From: Raineyella sp. W15-4
GTDB lineage: Bacteria > Actinomycetota > Actinomycetes > Propionibacteriales > Propionibacteriaceae
NCBI RefSeq assembly: GCF_033170155.1
Contig: NZ_CP137079.1
Span: 1,984,001-2,048,000 of the forward strand
Reading direction: 5' to 3'
DNA: 64,000 bases
Each line of letters begins with the position of its first letter. Position 1 is the first letter of the stretch. A program made the translations under genes and the position numbers. Below the pieces are notes generated by a model. It saw only the letters and a program-made list of their open reading frames with translations. It ran no database searches and had not been told where the DNA came from. Below are positions 25,885-40,083 of the stretch, piece by piece.

Positions 25885-27291
25885 TCAGTCGGGGACATGG
25901 CGGGTGCCGCGGTTCGTGACCTCGAAGGTCTGCCCCAACGGCGTACGCCACATCCATCGGCCCGGCTCGGGCTGGCTGAGCCGGTAGCCGCCATGCGTCC
26001 TCGCCCGGTGAGCGCGCCGACCCAACGGCCCCAGATTGTCCGGTGCGGTCGGCCCGCCCCGACCGTACGGCACCGTGTGATCCATGTCGGCGGACCGAGC
26101 CGAGACCGAGCCGAACGGCGCCACCTCATACGGCTGAGCCACCACCAGCTGTTCCCGCATCGCCTCGGGCACCTCGTAGGCATCCACCGGCACCGACGCG
26201 CGGGTATCGATCACCCGGGTGACCCGCGCATTGCAGCCATCCAGGAAGCCGGGCAGCTCCTCCACCGGCAACGGGCCGTGCCCTTCCACCCGTGCCACCG
26301 TGCTGTCGGCCCACACATGCAGATAGATCCGCGCCGTTGGCCGGCACCCCACCGGGCCGGCGCCGGGGACGGGGATCTCCCCGCGGGCCAGCAGGCCCAA
26401 CGCCCGGGCCCGGCGATGATCCAGATCCGAATCGTCACCGGCCCGGGCCAGATCCCCCGCCAACCGGCCCAGCGTCGCGTCCAGAGCCCGCGCGTCGGCT
26501 GTGTCCAGCACCCCGAACACATCCATCGCCCCGGTCACCCCGTCCCGGGCCGCGACGCCCACCAGCCGACGATTCTGCCGCGACCGCTCCCGCTCCAGCG
26601 CGGCCTGCGGGTCCGCCGCCGCGATCTGACCCTCCACCAGCCGCTTCGCCCGCGCCCAGGCCAGATCGGGCAGCCGCTCCCCGATCTCCTGATCGACCCC
26701 GAGCGCCGCCTCGAACCCCAGGTCGTGGCACATCCGCGCCACCATCAGCGCCCGCCACGGCACCATGTCGCCTTCCACCATCCGGTTCCACAGCCGGGGA
26801 TGGCGCCACTTCAGATCCAGTGCATCGATCATCAACGACCACGCCCGGGGCGCACCGATCCCCAACGCGCCGCCGACTTCCATGGCCAGGAACTCCGGCA
26901 CGGACGGTGTGCCGTCGCCGCCACAGGGCACCCGCTGCTCCCCGTCCACAGCGGGAGCGGCCTCCACCAGATCCGCGATCAACGCCACCCGACGGATCTC
27001 CGCGAACCGCGCCAGCGCCTCCACCTCGCGCAACTGACGGACATGCTCCTCGGCATCCTCCGGCAGTCCGTAGCCCACCGACACCGCCCGCGGCGGCCCG
27101 TCCGGGCTGTCCCGCACCAGCACGCCGTCCACCATCAGCTCCCCCAGCGTCGGCAGATCCGCCGGCAGGAAGAAGCCTCGGGACAGCGTCGGCTCAGCCG
27201 GTGACACCACCGGCCCGCCACCGCTGGCATCGGCCCGCGAGGCATCACCCGCCGGTTCATCGGGAAACGGAAGCTGCTCGTCCATGTCCAT
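25885..27291 (-). CDS. DUF222 domain-containing HNH endonuclease
   Basis: About 468 aa. An N-terminal DUF222 region (RQLREVEALARFAEIRRVAL and onward) is followed by a C-terminal HNH-like motif (DMDHTVPYGRGGPTAPDNLG, then RRAHRARTHGG). This large family is abundant in actinobacteria; a nuclease activity is assumed from the HNH fold and a mobile origin is often suspected. The ATG at 27291 has a GAGGGGGG tract 10 nt upstream. A perfect TATAAT at 27333-27338 could instead drive a leaderless mRNA starting at ATG 27327, adding 12 residues. Confidence 0.85.
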   Translation of the reverse strand: MDMDEQLPFPDEPAGDASRADASGGGPVVSPAEPTLSRGFFLPADLPTLGELMVDGVLVRDSPDGPPRAVSVGYGLPEDAEEHVRQLREVEALARFAEIRRVALIADLVEAAPAVDGEQRVPCGGDGTPSVPEFLAMEVGGALGIGAPRAWSLMIDALDLKWRHPRLWNRMVEGDMVPWRALMVARMCHDLGFEAALGVDQEIGERLPDLAWARAKRLVEGQIAAADPQAALERERSRQNRRLVGVAARDGVTGAMDVFGVLDTADARALDATLGRLAGDLARAGDDSDLDHRRARALGLLARGEIPVPGAGPVGCRPTARIYLHVWADSTVARVEGHGPLPVEELPGFLDGCNARVTRVIDTRASVPVDAYEVPEAMREQLVVAQPYEVAPFGSVSARSADMDHTVPYGRGGPTAPDNLGPLGRRAHRARTHGGYRLSQPEPGRWMWRTPLGQTFEVTNRGTRHVPD

Positions 27292-27332
27292 GACGCTACG
27301 TCCCCCCTCTGACATTAGCGAACACATGAACT

Positions 27333-27338
27333 ATTATA
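27333..27338 (-). promoter_or_regulatory. Consensus -10 box upstream of the DUF222/HNH gene
   Basis: The minus strand reads TATAAT, a perfect -10 and unusual in this GC-rich window. The -35 position reads TTCCGG, which is weak. The start point would fall at about 27326, matching either a 35-nt leader for ATG 27291 or a leaderless start at ATG 27327. Confidence 0.5.
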
Positions 27339-27406
27339 TCGCGCAGGGGGTCGCTCCGGAAGTCCCGTCGGCGAGCAGGACGCAGCGCCGTGGGAGAATG
27401 ATCTTC

Positions 27407-27931
27407 ATGGCCAAGCGCGGCAAGAACTCCCATGAGCCCGCCGGCACCCCTGCTCTGCAGGCGGTCGTCCGGGCCGGGATCCCGCACACGTTGCACGAGC
27501 ACGCCGGCGACCTGCAGGCCACCGACATCCACGGCCGCGGCGAGATCGGCCCGGAGTCGGCCCGGCAGCTGGGAGTCAGCCCCGACCGGGTGTTCAAGAC
27601 CCTGATCGCCGACTGCTCGGGCCGTCTGGTGGTGGGCGTGGTCCCGGTCAGCCACCATCTCGACCTCAAGGCGCTGGCCCGCGCCATCGGCGCGAAAAAG
27701 GCCCAGATGGCTGATCCGGCCGTCGCCGAACGCTCCAGCGGTTATGTGGTGGGCGGCATCTCGCCGCTGGGGCAGCGGACGCCGTTGCTCACCGTGGTGG
27801 ACGATTCGGCGCTGGCGCAGCAGACCGTCTTCGTGTCCGCCGGGAAGCGGTCACTCAAGCTCGAGATCGCCCCGGACGACCTGATCCGGCTGCTCGACGC
27901 CCGGGTCGCCACCATCCGCACCCTGGACTGA
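27407..27931 (+). CDS. ybaK: Cys-tRNA(Pro) deacylase, YbaK/EbsC family
   Basis: This 174-aa single-domain editing enzyme hydrolyses Cys mischarged on tRNA-Pro. Family features are DIHGRGEIGPESARQLGVSP, the conserved Lys in VFKTLIAD, KALARAIGAKKAQMADP, and GYVVGGISPLGQRTPL. The ATG at 27407 starts at the family's usual position; the frame extends upstream without an SD. Its last 81 bp overlap the convergent membrane-protein gene. Confidence 0.9.
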   Translation: MAKRGKNSHEPAGTPALQAVVRAGIPHTLHEHAGDLQATDIHGRGEIGPESARQLGVSPDRVFKTLIADCSGRLVVGVVPVSHHLDLKALARAIGAKKAQMADPAVAERSSGYVVGGISPLGQRTPLLTVVDDSALAQQTVFVSAGKRSLKLEIAPDDLIRLLDARVATIRTLD

Positions 27932-28512
27932 CCGCTCCCGGTCGGCTGACGGTTCTCGATCGGCTGACCGCTCCCGCGCGGGTTCCGGGGCGAACGCGCT
28001 CCACAGCAGCACCACCAGCATCGCCGCGAACGGCCACAGCAGCACCGCCACCGGGGAGTGCAGCGCGAGATCAACCGGCTCGCTCTGCCCGGCCACCGCG
28101 TGCGCGATCCGGTCCTTCAGCGGCACGGCGCCGACCACCCCGGCGCCCCAGGCAGCCAGCCCGGCGAGGATCGGCGCGGCCGCCGCCCAGACGACCACCC
28201 ACCATCCGCGGCGCCGCAGCACCGCGACGGCCAGCAGCCCCAGCAACAGCCCACCGACCAGCCCGATCACCGCGTACCGCGCGTCGGCGACGAAGAGCTG
28301 GGTCAGGGCGAGTTCGCTGATCACCGCCTGACCGTCCGGCTGGACCGTGTAGCCGGGCAGCGGGGTGGTCGTCCGCCACACCACCCCGCCGGCCCCGCCG
28401 AGGAGCACCGCGGCCAGGACGTACACCACCACCGGCCACGGCCACCGGGCCCGCGCCGGGCGGCCCGGTGCGGCGCTGTCCGGCGTCGGGTCCTCCGGGG
28501 CGGAATCAGCCG

Positions 28513-28516
<4 letters not shown>
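27851..28516 (-). CDS. Hypothetical membrane protein downstream of dnaE (DUF2567-like)
   Basis: About 221 aa with four TM helices (PWPVVVYVLAAVLLGGAGGV; YAVIGLVGGLLLGLLAVAVL; WWVVVWAAAAPILAGLAAWG; HSPVAVLLWPFAAMLVVLLW). There is a Pro-rich cytoplasmic head and an Arg/Asp/Ser repeat-like tail (ERSADREPSADRERSV). The layout resembles DUF2567 proteins of actinobacteria, but I am not certain. The start overlaps the dnaE stop by 4 bp. The C-terminal tail overlaps ybaK in convergent orientation by 81 bp. Confidence 0.65.
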
Positions 28517-32052
<3,536 letters not shown>

Positions 32053-32104
32053 GGGGACCAGAGTAGCCCGGTAGACTGGCAGTCCCCGTCGATGAGGAGC
32101 AGTG

Positions 32105-33664
32105 GTGTCCGAAGTCCAGACCGGCCCGGCGTCCGGTCCCCACGTGCAGGCCGAGACCGAACGCAAATTCGCCCTCCTACCGGGCGCCCGCGTGCCCGGG
32201 CTGGACGGGCTCGCCACGATGGGCGAGCCGGTGGTGCAGCACCTGGACGCGACCTACTTCGACTCCCCCACGTACGAGTTGAACCGCGCCCGGGTCACCC
32301 TGCGCCGCCGGACCGGCGGCAGTGACGCCGCCTGGCACGTCAAGCTCCCGCCGGTGGAGGGCACCCGGACCGAGCTGCACATCCCGCTGGACGCCACCCC
32401 CGACCCGCTGGTGGTGCCCCGGCCGCTGCGGGCCACCGTCGGCGAACGGGCCGGCACGGTCCCGCTCGTCCCGGTCGCCCGACTGCGGACCACCCGGACG
32501 ATGCGGGTGCTGTCCGACCCCGCCACCGGTGCCCCGCTGGCCGAACTGGCCGACGACACGGTGACGGCGACCCGGCTGCCGCTGCCCGGCATCCCGGGTC
32601 AGGAGACCACCTGGCGCGAGATCGAGGTGGAGCTCCGCGAGGGTGACCGGTCCTTCCTCGACGCGGTGACCGAACGCTTCCAGTGGGCCGGGATCGTGCC
32701 CGCCACCTCCCCCGCCAAGATCAACCAGGCGCTCGGCGGCGCCCCGGCGGCCGCCGCGGCCCACGTCCCGTCCCGCACCGATCCGCTGTCCCGGACCGTA
32801 CTCGCCGCGCTGGCGACCCACGTCGGGGTGCTGCAGGGCCGGGAGGAGGCGGTGGCGGTCGACGCCCCCGACGCCGTTCACAAGGCCCGGGTCGCGTCCC
32901 GCCGGCTGCGCAGCATCCTGCGGGTCTTCGGCGACCTGTTCGAGGCCGAGGCAGTCCGGACGCTGCGCGAGGAGCTGCAGTGGTACGCCACCGAACTGGG
33001 CCACGCCCGCGACGCCGAGGTGCAGAAAGCCAAGCTGCTGAACCGGCTCGACGCGCTGCCCCCCGAATCGGTGCTCGGGCCGGTCCGGGACCGGATGGAG
33101 GGTGAGCTGGAGGCCACCCACCAGCAGGGTCTCGCCGGCGTGCAGGCGTGCCTGGCAGACGACCGCTACACCGCCCTGATGGTCGCCCTGAGCCGCTGGC
33201 TGACCGACCCGCCGCTGGTGCGGGTCGCCGACGCACCGGTGTCGGAGCGGGCGATCCCGCTGGTGGACCGGGCGATCCGTCGGGTCCGGAAGGCGTACGC
33301 CACCGCCGAGGCCTCCGAGGGGGCGGAACGACTCGCCGCGCTGCACGAGGTCCGCAAGAAGTCCAAGGTCGTCCGCTACGCCTGCGAGGCGCTCACCGCC
33401 GTCTACGGGGAGGACGCCGCGTCCTCGGCCCGGGACTGGGAGGCAGTGACCGAGGTGTTCGGCGAGATGAACGATGCCGTGGTGGCGCGGGAACGGCTGC
33501 TGCGGCTGGCCGACGCGGCCGCCGCCGCGGGCGAGCCGACGTTCACCTACGGGGTGCTGTTCGGCGCCCAGCTGGGTGACCTGGACCGCGACCTGCCGGC
33601 CGCCCGGGCCGCGCTGCGCCGGGCGGTCCGCCGCGGCCCCGACAGCTGGGCCGACGAGGACTGA
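32105..33664 (+). CDS. CYTH and CHAD domain protein
   Basis: About 519 aa. An N-terminal CYTH domain (ETERKF at about 17-22, then LDATYFDSPTYELNRARVTL and WHVKLP) belongs to the triphosphate tunnel metalloenzymes. A helical CHAD domain from about 230 has the conserved basic motifs VHKARVASRRLRSILRVF and LHEVRKKSKVVRYACEA, which bind polyphosphate. A polyphosphate-related role is therefore likely; the exact reaction is unknown. Of two adjacent GTG codons, 32105 has the better spacing (5 nt) from GAGGAG at 32094-32099. Confidence 0.9.
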   Translation: MSEVQTGPASGPHVQAETERKFALLPGARVPGLDGLATMGEPVVQHLDATYFDSPTYELNRARVTLRRRTGGSDAAWHVKLPPVEGTRTELHIPLDATPDPLVVPRPLRATVGERAGTVPLVPVARLRTTRTMRVLSDPATGAPLAELADDTVTATRLPLPGIPGQETTWREIEVELREGDRSFLDAVTERFQWAGIVPATSPAKINQALGGAPAAAAAHVPSRTDPLSRTVLAALATHVGVLQGREEAVAVDAPDAVHKARVASRRLRSILRVFGDLFEAEAVRTLREELQWYATELGHARDAEVQKAKLLNRLDALPPESVLGPVRDRMEGELEATHQQGLAGVQACLADDRYTALMVALSRWLTDPPLVRVADAPVSERAIPLVDRAIRRVRKAYATAEASEGAERLAALHEVRKKSKVVRYACEALTAVYGEDAASSARDWEAVTEVFGEMNDAVVARERLLRLADAAAAAGEPTFTYGVLFGAQLGDLDRDLPAARAALRRAVRRGPDSWADED

Positions 33665-33746
33665 GCCGCCCCGACTGCTGCTCTACTCACGGCTCACCGC
33701 CCTGGGCGCCGTGGTCCTGCCTATCGGCACGTCCTGTCCGGCACCG

Positions 33747-33800
33747 CGTTTCGCCCGCGGGTTTGTGTCTGAAGACCAGCACAACCCCGCGGGCGAAACG
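33747..33800. terminator. Bidirectional hairpin between CYTH-CHAD and gltD
   Basis: A 21-bp stem (cgtttcgcccgcgggtttgtg at 33747-33767 with its complement at 33780-33800, one G-T pair) and a 12-nt loop lie between two convergent genes. No T-run follows on either strand, as usual in high-GC actinobacteria. Position and strength fit a shared terminator. Confidence 0.7.
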
Positions 33801-33822
33801 TATACCTGTATGAATCGACCGG

Positions 33823-35292
33823 TCAGAGCGTCATCGGGCGGACCTGCGGCCCGATCGGGCGCGGCAGCTTGGTCGACCCGCTGAGGAAGGCGTCCACGCC
33901 GGCGGCGCAGGAGCGTCCCTCAGCGATCGCCCAGACGATCAGCGACTGGCCCCGGCCGGCGTCACCGCAGGCGAAGACCCCCTCGACGCCGGTCATGAAG
34001 TTCTCGTCGCGCGCCACGTTGCCGCGGCGGTCCAGGCTCACCCCGAGCTCATCGACCAGGCCCTCGGCCTGCGGACCGACGAAGCCCATCGCCAGCACCA
34101 CCATGTCGGCCGGGATCACCCGCTCCGAGCCCTCGACCGGGTTGAACCCGCCCGAGCCGTTCGGCTTCACCTCGACGAGCCGCAGCTGCCGGACGTGTCC
34201 CTCCTCGTCGCCGATGAACTCGGTGGTCGACGCCTCGAAGATCCGCTCGCCGCCCTCCTCCTGGGAGGTGGAGACCCGCCACACCGCCGGGTAGGTCGGC
34301 CACGGCTGGTTGGCCGGGCGGTCCTCCCCCGGGGCCGGGAAGATCTCCAGCTGGGTGACCGACGCGGCGCCCTGGCGCAGCGCGGTGCCGATGCAGTCCG
34401 AGCCGGTGTCGCCGCCGCCGATCACCACCACGTGCTTGTCGGTCGCCACGATCTGGTCCTCGACAGTCCGCCCGCGAGCCACCCGGTTCGCCTGCGGCAG
34501 GTAGTCCATCGCGAAGTGGATGCCGGCCAGCTCGCGTCCGGGCGCCGGCAGGTCGCGCGGCTTGGTCGATCCCATCGCCACCACGACGGCGTCGTAGCGG
34601 GACTTCAGCTGGGTCCAGGTGATGTCGGCGCCGATGGTGACACCGGTGCGGAACAGGGTGCCCTCGTCCTTCATCTGCCGGATCCGCCGGTCGAGGACCG
34701 ACTTCTCCATCTTGAACTCCGGGATGCCGTACCGCAGCAGACCGCCGGGGACGTCGGCCCGCTCGAACACCGCCACGGTGTGGCCGACCCGGGTCAACTG
34801 CTGGGCGACCGCCAGGCCGGACGGGCCGGAGCCGACCACCGCGACCGTGTAGCCGGTGTGCCAGTCCGGCGCCTGCGGCTGGATGAACCGGTCGTCCCAG
34901 GCGCGTTCGGCGATGGAGACCTCGACGCCCTTGATCGCCACCGGGTCACCGTTGATGCCGACCACGCAGGCGGTCTCGCACGGCGCCGGGCACAGCCGCC
35001 CGGTGAACTCCGGGAAGTTGTTGGTCGCGTGCAGCCGGTCGGAGGCGGCCTGCCAGTCGTCACGCCAGACCAGGTCGTTCCACTCCGGGATGATGTTGCC
35101 GAGCGGACAGCCGTAGTGACAGAACGGGATGCCGCAGTCCATGCAGCGGGCCGCCTGCGTCGGGATGATCGGCAGGAACGCCGCGGCCGGGCCACCGGGG
35201 TAGACCTCGTTCCAGTCCTTCACCCGTTCCTCGACGTCCCGGCGCTGCGGGTGCTCGCGCGGGAACTTCATGAAACCACGGGGATCAGCCAC
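33823..35292 (-). CDS. gltD: Glutamate synthase, small subunit
   Basis: This 489-aa FAD/NADPH subunit passes electrons to GltB for glutamate formation from 2-oxoglutarate and glutamine. N-terminal cysteines for 4Fe-4S clusters lie in [20 protein letters not shown] and [10 protein letters not shown]. The FAD-binding motif is [15 protein letters not shown] and the NADPH-binding motif is [14 protein letters not shown]. It starts 8 bp inside the end of gltB, so the two are coupled. Confidence 0.96.
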   Translation of the reverse strand: MADPRGFMKFPREHPQRRDVEERVKDWNEVYPGGPAAAFLPIIPTQAARCMDCGIPFCHYGCPLGNIIPEWNDLVWRDDWQAASDRLHATNNFPEFTGRLCPAPCETACVVGINGDPVAIKGVEVSIAERAWDDRFIQPQAPDWHTGYTVAVVGSGPSGLAVAQQLTRVGHTVAVFERADVPGGLLRYGIPEFKMEKSVLDRRIRQMKDEGTLFRTGVTIGADITWTQLKSRYDAVVVAMGSTKPRDLPAPGRELAGIHFAMDYLPQANRVARGRTVEDQIVATDKHVVVIGGGDTGSDCIGTALRQGAASVTQLEIFPAPGEDRPANQPWPTYPAVWRVSTSQEEGGERIFEASTTEFIGDEEGHVRQLRLVEVKPNGSGGFNPVEGSERVIPADMVVLAMGFVGPQAEGLVDELGVSLDRRGNVARDENFMTGVEGVFACGDAGRGQSLIVWAIAEGRSCAAGVDAFLSGSTKLPRPIGPQVRPMTL

Positions 35293-38200
35293 GGGTCGCC
35301 TCCATCATCTTGGCGGTGGTCGCTTCGTCGTCGAGGCCCTCGGCCTCGGCCAGGGCCCGGGCCGCGAGGACGCGGGCGTAGTCGCGGGGCAGCACCTTGG
35401 TGAAGCGCTCCCCGATCACGGTGTCGGCGGCCTCGCCGTCGAGCAGCCGGCCGGCGACGGCCGAGCCGGTCTCCTGACGGTGCCGCTCCAGCAGGGTGCG
35501 GACCAGCGCGACGTCGGTGGCGTCCAGCGTCTTCGGGTCGGCCAGCTCGGAGTTGAGCCGGTGCGGGTCGAGGTCCAGGACGTACGCCACGCCGCCGGAC
35601 ATACCGGCCGCGAAGTTGCGCCCGGTCGGGCCGATCACCACCACGGTGCCACCGGTCATGTACTCGCAGCCGTGGTCCCCGACGCCCTCGACCACCGCGG
35701 TGGCCCCGGAGTTGCGGACGCAGAACCGCTCGCCGACCTGGCCGCGCAGGAACAGCTCACCGGAGGTGGCGCCGTACCCGATCACGTTGCCGGCGATGAT
35801 CTCCTCCTCGGCGACGAAGGTCGCGTCGGCCTGGGGCCGGATGATCACCCGGCCGCCGGACAGGCCCTTGGCGACGTAGTCGTTCGAGTCGCCGTTCAGC
35901 CGCAGAGTCAGCCCCTTCGGGATGAACGCGCCGAAGCTCTGCCCGCCCGACCCGGTGAGGGTGATGTCGATGGTGTCGTCGGGCAGCCCCCGGCCCTCGG
36001 TCGCCATGGTGATCTCGTGGCCGAGCAGCGTGCCGACCGTACGGTGCACGTTGCGCACCGGGATCGCGCCGCGGACCGGCTCGGGCGTACGCCCCTCCCG
36101 GGCGGCGGCGAGGACCGGCGCGACCAGCCCCATCAGCTCCATGTCGAGCTGTTTGTCGAGGTCATGCTCCTGGTCCACCACATGCCGGCGAGCGGTCGCC
36201 TCCGGCACCGACGGCTGGTGCAGGATCGGGCTGAGATCCAGCCCGGCGGCCTTCCAGTGCGCCTCGGCGGCGCGGGTATCCAGCTGGTCGGAGCGCCCGA
36301 TCGCCTCCTCGAGGCTGCGGAAACCGAGCTCGGCGAGGATCTCGCGGACCTCCTCGGCGATGTACTGGAAGAAGGTCTCGATGAACTTCGGCTCACCGGT
36401 GAACTTCGCCCGCAGCTCCGGGTTCTGCGTGGCGACACCGACCGGGCAGGTGTCGAGGTGGCAGACCCGCATCATCACGCAGCCCTCGACGACCAGCGGG
36501 GCGGTCGCGAAACCGTACTCCTCGGCGCCGAGCAGAGCGGCGACCACGACGTCACGGCCGGTCTTCATCTGGCCGTCGGTCTGCACCACGATCCGATCCC
36601 GCAGGCCGTTGGCGATCAGCGTCTGCTGGGTCTCGGCCAGGCCGAGCTCCCAGGGGGTGCCGGCGTGCTTGAGCGAGGTCAGCGGAGCCGCACCGGTGCC
36701 GCCGTCGTGGCCGGAGATGAGCACCACGTCGGCCTTGGCCTTCGCCACGCCGGCCGCGACCGTGCCGACCCCGGACTCCGAGACCAGTTTGACGTGGATC
36801 CGTGCCTGCGGGTTCGCGCACTTCAGGTCGTGGATCAGCTGCTTGAGATCCTCGATCGAGTAGATGTCGTGGTGCGGCGGCGGCGAGATCAGACCGACGC
36901 CCGGCGTCGAGTGCCGGGTCTTCGCCACCCACGGGTAGACCTTCTGGCCGGGCAGCTGGCCGCCCTCGCCGGGCTTGGCACCCTGGGCCATCTTGATCTG
37001 GATGTCCTCGGCGTACGACAGGTACTCCGAGGTCACCCCGAACCGGCCGGAAGCGACCTGCTTGATCTTCGAGCGCCGCGCCGGGTCGTGCAGCCGCTCC
37101 GGGTCCTCGCCGCCCTCGCCGGTGTTCGACTTGCCGCCGATCCGGTTCATCGCGATCGCCAATGTCTGGTGGGCCTCCATCGAGATGGAGCCGTACGACA
37201 TCGCACCGGTGGCGAACCGCTTGTAGATCTCCTCGACCGGCTCGACCTCGTCGATGTCGATCGGCTGGCGGTTGTGCCGGAACTTCAGCAGGCCGCGCAG
37301 CGTCATCAACCGTTCGGAGGTGTCGTTCACCCGGTCGGTGTACTGCTTGAAGACGTCGTAGCGACGGTTCCGGGTGGAGTGCTGCAGCCGGAAGACGGTC
37401 TCCGGGTCGAAGAGGTGCTCCTCGCCCTCGCGACGCCACTGGTAGTCGCCGCCGATCTGCAGCCGGCGGTGGGCCAGCGGGATGCCGTCGACCGGGTAGG
37501 CCATGTCGTGGCCGGCCCGGATCTGCCGGTGGATCTCCTCCAGGCCGATGCCGCCGATCTTCGAGGTGGTGCCAGTGAAGTACTGGTCGATCAGCTCCTG
37601 GGACAGCCCGACGGCCTCGAAGATCTGCGCGCCGGTGTAGGAGGCCACGGTGGAGACGCCCATCTTGGACATCACCTTCAGCACGCCCTTGCCGAGGGCC
37701 TTGGCGACATTGGCGACGGCCTTCGCCGGCGCAACGGAGACGAAGGTGCCGGTGCGGGCGAGGTCCTCGGCGGTCTCGAAGGCCAGGTAGGGGTTGACCG
37801 CGGCGGCGCCGTAGCCGATCAGGGTGCTGACATGGTGCACCTCGCGAACGTCGCCGGCCTCGACGACGATGCCGACCTTGGTCCGGGTCTTCTCCCGGAC
37901 CAGGTGGTGGTGGATCGCCGAGGTGAACAGCAGCGACGGGATCGGCGCGTACTCCTGCTTGGCGTGCCGGTCGGACAGCACCAGGATCCGGGCCCCGTCG
38001 GCGATCGCCTCGGAGGCCTGCTCGCAGAGCTCGTCGAGGCGGTGCTGCAGCGCCTCGGTGCCCCCCTCGATCGGGTAGAGGCCGCGCAGCACGTACGACT
38101 GGTAGCCGGGCAGGGTGCCGTCCTGGTTGATCCGGACGATCTGGGTCAGCTCGTCGTTGTTGAGGATCGGGAACGGCAGCACGATCTGGCGGCAGGACGC

Positions 38201-39856
38201 CGGACTCGGCTGGAGCAGGTTCTGCTCGGGGCCGATGCTGTTGAACAGGCTGGTGACCAGCTCCTCGCGGATGGCGTCCAGCGGCGGGTTGGTGACCTGG
38301 GCGAAGTGCTGGACGAAGTAGTCGAACATCAGCTTCGGCCGCTCCGACAGCACCGGGAGGGGGGCGTCGGTGCCCATCGCGCCGATCGGTTCGGCGCCGG
38401 TGTTGGCCATCGGCGCGAGGATCTTGCGCAGCTCCTCCTCGGTGTAGCCAAAGACCTGCTGGCGCCGGGTGACCGAGGCGTGGGTGTGCACGATGTGCTC
38501 GCGGACCGGCAGCTCGGACAGGTTGAGCCGGCCCTCGCGCAGCCACTCACCGTACGGTGCCCGGGCGGCGAGACCCTGCTTGATCTCCTCGTCGGGCACG
38601 ATCCGGTGCTCGGACAGGTCGGCGAGGAACATCTCGCCGGGCTTCAGCCGGCCCTTGGCGGCCACGTCGTGGTCGGGAATGTCCAGCACGCCGGATTCCG
38701 AGGCGAGCACCACCAGGCCGTCGTTGGTGATCCAGTAGCGGCCCGGTCGCAGACCGTTGCGGTCCAGCACCGCGCCGATCTGGGTGCCGTCGGTGAACGT
38801 CATACAGGCCGGGCCGTCCCACGGCTCCATCAGACAGGCGTGGTAGGCGTAGAAGTCCCGCACCGGCTGGGGCATGTCGTGGTTGTTCTCCCACGCCTCC
38901 GGGATCATCATCAGCACCGCGTGCGGCAGGCTGCGCCCGGCCAGGTTGAGCAGCTCGACGACCGAGTCGAAGGACGCGGAGTCCGACGCGGTCGGCTCGC
39001 AGATCGGGAACAGCCGCTCCAGGGAACCGGGGATCAACGGGGTGTCGAGCAGCGCCTCACGGGCCCGCATCCAGTTCTTGTTGCCGCGGACGGTGTTGAT
39101 CTCACCGTTGTGGGCGATCATCCGGAACGGGTGCGCCAGCTCCCAGGCCGGGAAGGTGTTGGTGGAGAACCGGGAGTGCACCACGGTCAGCGCGGAGGCC
39201 ATCCGCTCGTCGTGCAGCTCGGGGAACACCTCCTCCAGCTGCATCGTCGTCAGCATGCCCTTGTAGACCAGGGTGCGGGCGGACAGCGACGGGAAGTAGA
39301 CCTTGGCCTCCCGCTCGGCGCGGCGCCGCAGGCCGTACACCGCCCGGTCGACGTCGACACCGGTGCGGCCGTTCGCGACCGGGACGACGACCAGGTGCTC
39401 GAAGTGCGGCATCACGTGCAGCGAGATCGGGCTCAGCGTGTCGGTGACGACCGGCACCGGGCGCCAGCCGACCACCCGCAGACCCTCCTCCACGGCGATC
39501 TGTTCGACCTCGCGGCGGGCGGCGTCCCGGCGGGACTCCTTGGCCGGCAGGAAGGCCATCCCGATCGCGTACGTGCCGGGCGCCGGCAGCTCGAAGTCGC
39601 AGACCTCCCGCAGGAACGCGTCCGGGACCTGGAGCAGGATGCCCGCGCCGTCGCCGGCCGCCTGGTCGGCACCGGTGGCACCACGGTGGTCGAGGTTGCG
39701 CAGGGCCTCCAGGCCCTGCTCGAGGATCCGGTGGGAGGGTTCGCCACTCAGGGTGGCGACGAAGGCCACGCCACACGCATCGTGTTCGTACATCGGGTCA
39801 TAGAGACCCTCGCCGGCGATGCCCTCCCGTGCCTGGAGCGCACTGTCAGGAGCCAT
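35285..39856 (-). CDS. gltB: Glutamate synthase, large subunit
   Basis: This 1523-aa protein has a class II glutaminase domain with nucleophile Cys28 in [11 protein letters not shown], exposed after removal of a 27-residue propeptide. The central and FMN-binding synthase domains follow ([23 protein letters not shown]). The 3Fe-4S cysteines are in [19 protein letters not shown], and a C-terminal beta-helix ([18 protein letters not shown]) ends the protein. The ATG at 39856 has GAGGGGAAG upstream. The 227-bp gap to 40084 presumably holds its promoter; no convincing regulator box was found there. Confidence 0.97.
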   Translation of the reverse strand: MAPDSALQAREGIAGEGLYDPMYEHDACGVAFVATLSGEPSHRILEQGLEALRNLDHRGATGADQAAGDGAGILLQVPDAFLREVCDFELPAPGTYAIGMAFLPAKESRRDAARREVEQIAVEEGLRVVGWRPVPVVTDTLSPISLHVMPHFEHLVVVPVANGRTGVDVDRAVYGLRRRAEREAKVYFPSLSARTLVYKGMLTTMQLEEVFPELHDERMASALTVVHSRFSTNTFPAWELAHPFRMIAHNGEINTVRGNKNWMRAREALLDTPLIPGSLERLFPICEPTASDSASFDSVVELLNLAGRSLPHAVLMMIPEAWENNHDMPQPVRDFYAYHACLMEPWDGPACMTFTDGTQIGAVLDRNGLRPGRYWITNDGLVVLASESGVLDIPDHDVAAKGRLKPGEMFLADLSEHRIVPDEEIKQGLAARAPYGEWLREGRLNLSELPVREHIVHTHASVTRRQQVFGYTEEELRKILAPMANTGAEPIGAMGTDAPLPVLSERPKLMFDYFVQHFAQVTNPPLDAIREELVTSLFNSIGPEQNLLQPSPASCRQIVLPFPILNNDELTQIVRINQDGTLPGYQSYVLRGLYPIEGGTEALQHRLDELCEQASEAIADGARILVLSDRHAKQEYAPIPSLLFTSAIHHHLVREKTRTKVGIVVEAGDVREVHHVSTLIGYGAAAVNPYLAFETAEDLARTGTFVSVAPAKAVANVAKALGKGVLKVMSKMGVSTVASYTGAQIFEAVGLSQELIDQYFTGTTSKIGGIGLEEIHRQIRAGHDMAYPVDGIPLAHRRLQIGGDYQWRREGEEHLFDPETVFRLQHSTRNRRYDVFKQYTDRVNDTSERLMTLRGLLKFRHNRQPIDIDEVEPVEEIYKRFATGAMSYGSISMEAHQTLAIAMNRIGGKSNTGEGGEDPERLHDPARRSKIKQVASGRFGVTSEYLSYAEDIQIKMAQGAKPGEGGQLPGQKVYPWVAKTRHSTPGVGLISPPPHHDIYSIEDLKQLIHDLKCANPQARIHVKLVSESGVGTVAAGVAKAKADVVLISGHDGGTGAAPLTSLKHAGTPWELGLAETQQTLIANGLRDRIVVQTDGQMKTGRDVVVAALLGAEEYGFATAPLVVEGCVMMRVCHLDTCPVGVATQNPELRAKFTGEPKFIETFFQYIAEEVREILAELGFRSLEEAIGRSDQLDTRAAEAHWKAAGLDLSPILHQPSVPEATARRHVVDQEHDLDKQLDMELMGLVAPVLAAAREGRTPEPVRGAIPVRNVHRTVGTLLGHEITMATEGRGLPDDTIDITLTGSGGQSFGAFIPKGLTLRLNGDSNDYVAKGLSGGRVIIRPQADATFVAEEEIIAGNVIGYGATSGELFLRGQVGERFCVRNSGATAVVEGVGDHGCEYMTGGTVVVIGPTGRNFAAGMSGGVAYVLDLDPHRLNSELADPKTLDATDVALVRTLLERHRQETGSAVAGRLLDGEAADTVIGERFTKVLPRDYARVLAARALAEAEGLDDEATTAKMMEATRG

Positions 39857-40083
39857 GTTCTTCCCCTCGGACAGGCCGCGTCGTCACCTCAGCGGTGAGA
39901 ACGGGCGGTGAACGGTGACCAGATCGGCGGCAACATCGCCACCGATCGGCGGGACCGTGCGGATGTGGGACGGCCGTCGGCTCCGTTGCGCGACGGCAGT
40001 ACTCCAAGGACACATACTCGACCAACGAAACGCCCCTGTAAATGGTGCACGGGGACGTGTAACACGATTGACATTGACCGGGC

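Noticed and set aside
35270-39898. A 1542-codon rightward open frame opposite gltB, and a similar 1285-codon frame at 28468-32325 opposite dnaE
   Set aside because: The translations are composition-driven (Val/Leu/Gly/Asp/His-rich) without domains or ribosome sites, and they mirror highly conserved genes on the other strand. Long antisense frames are expected at this GC content.
39857-40083. GlnR-type box upstream of gltB
   Set aside because: GTTAC and GTTTC pieces are present on the minus strand, but not at the spacing of a GTnAC-n6-GnnAC site.
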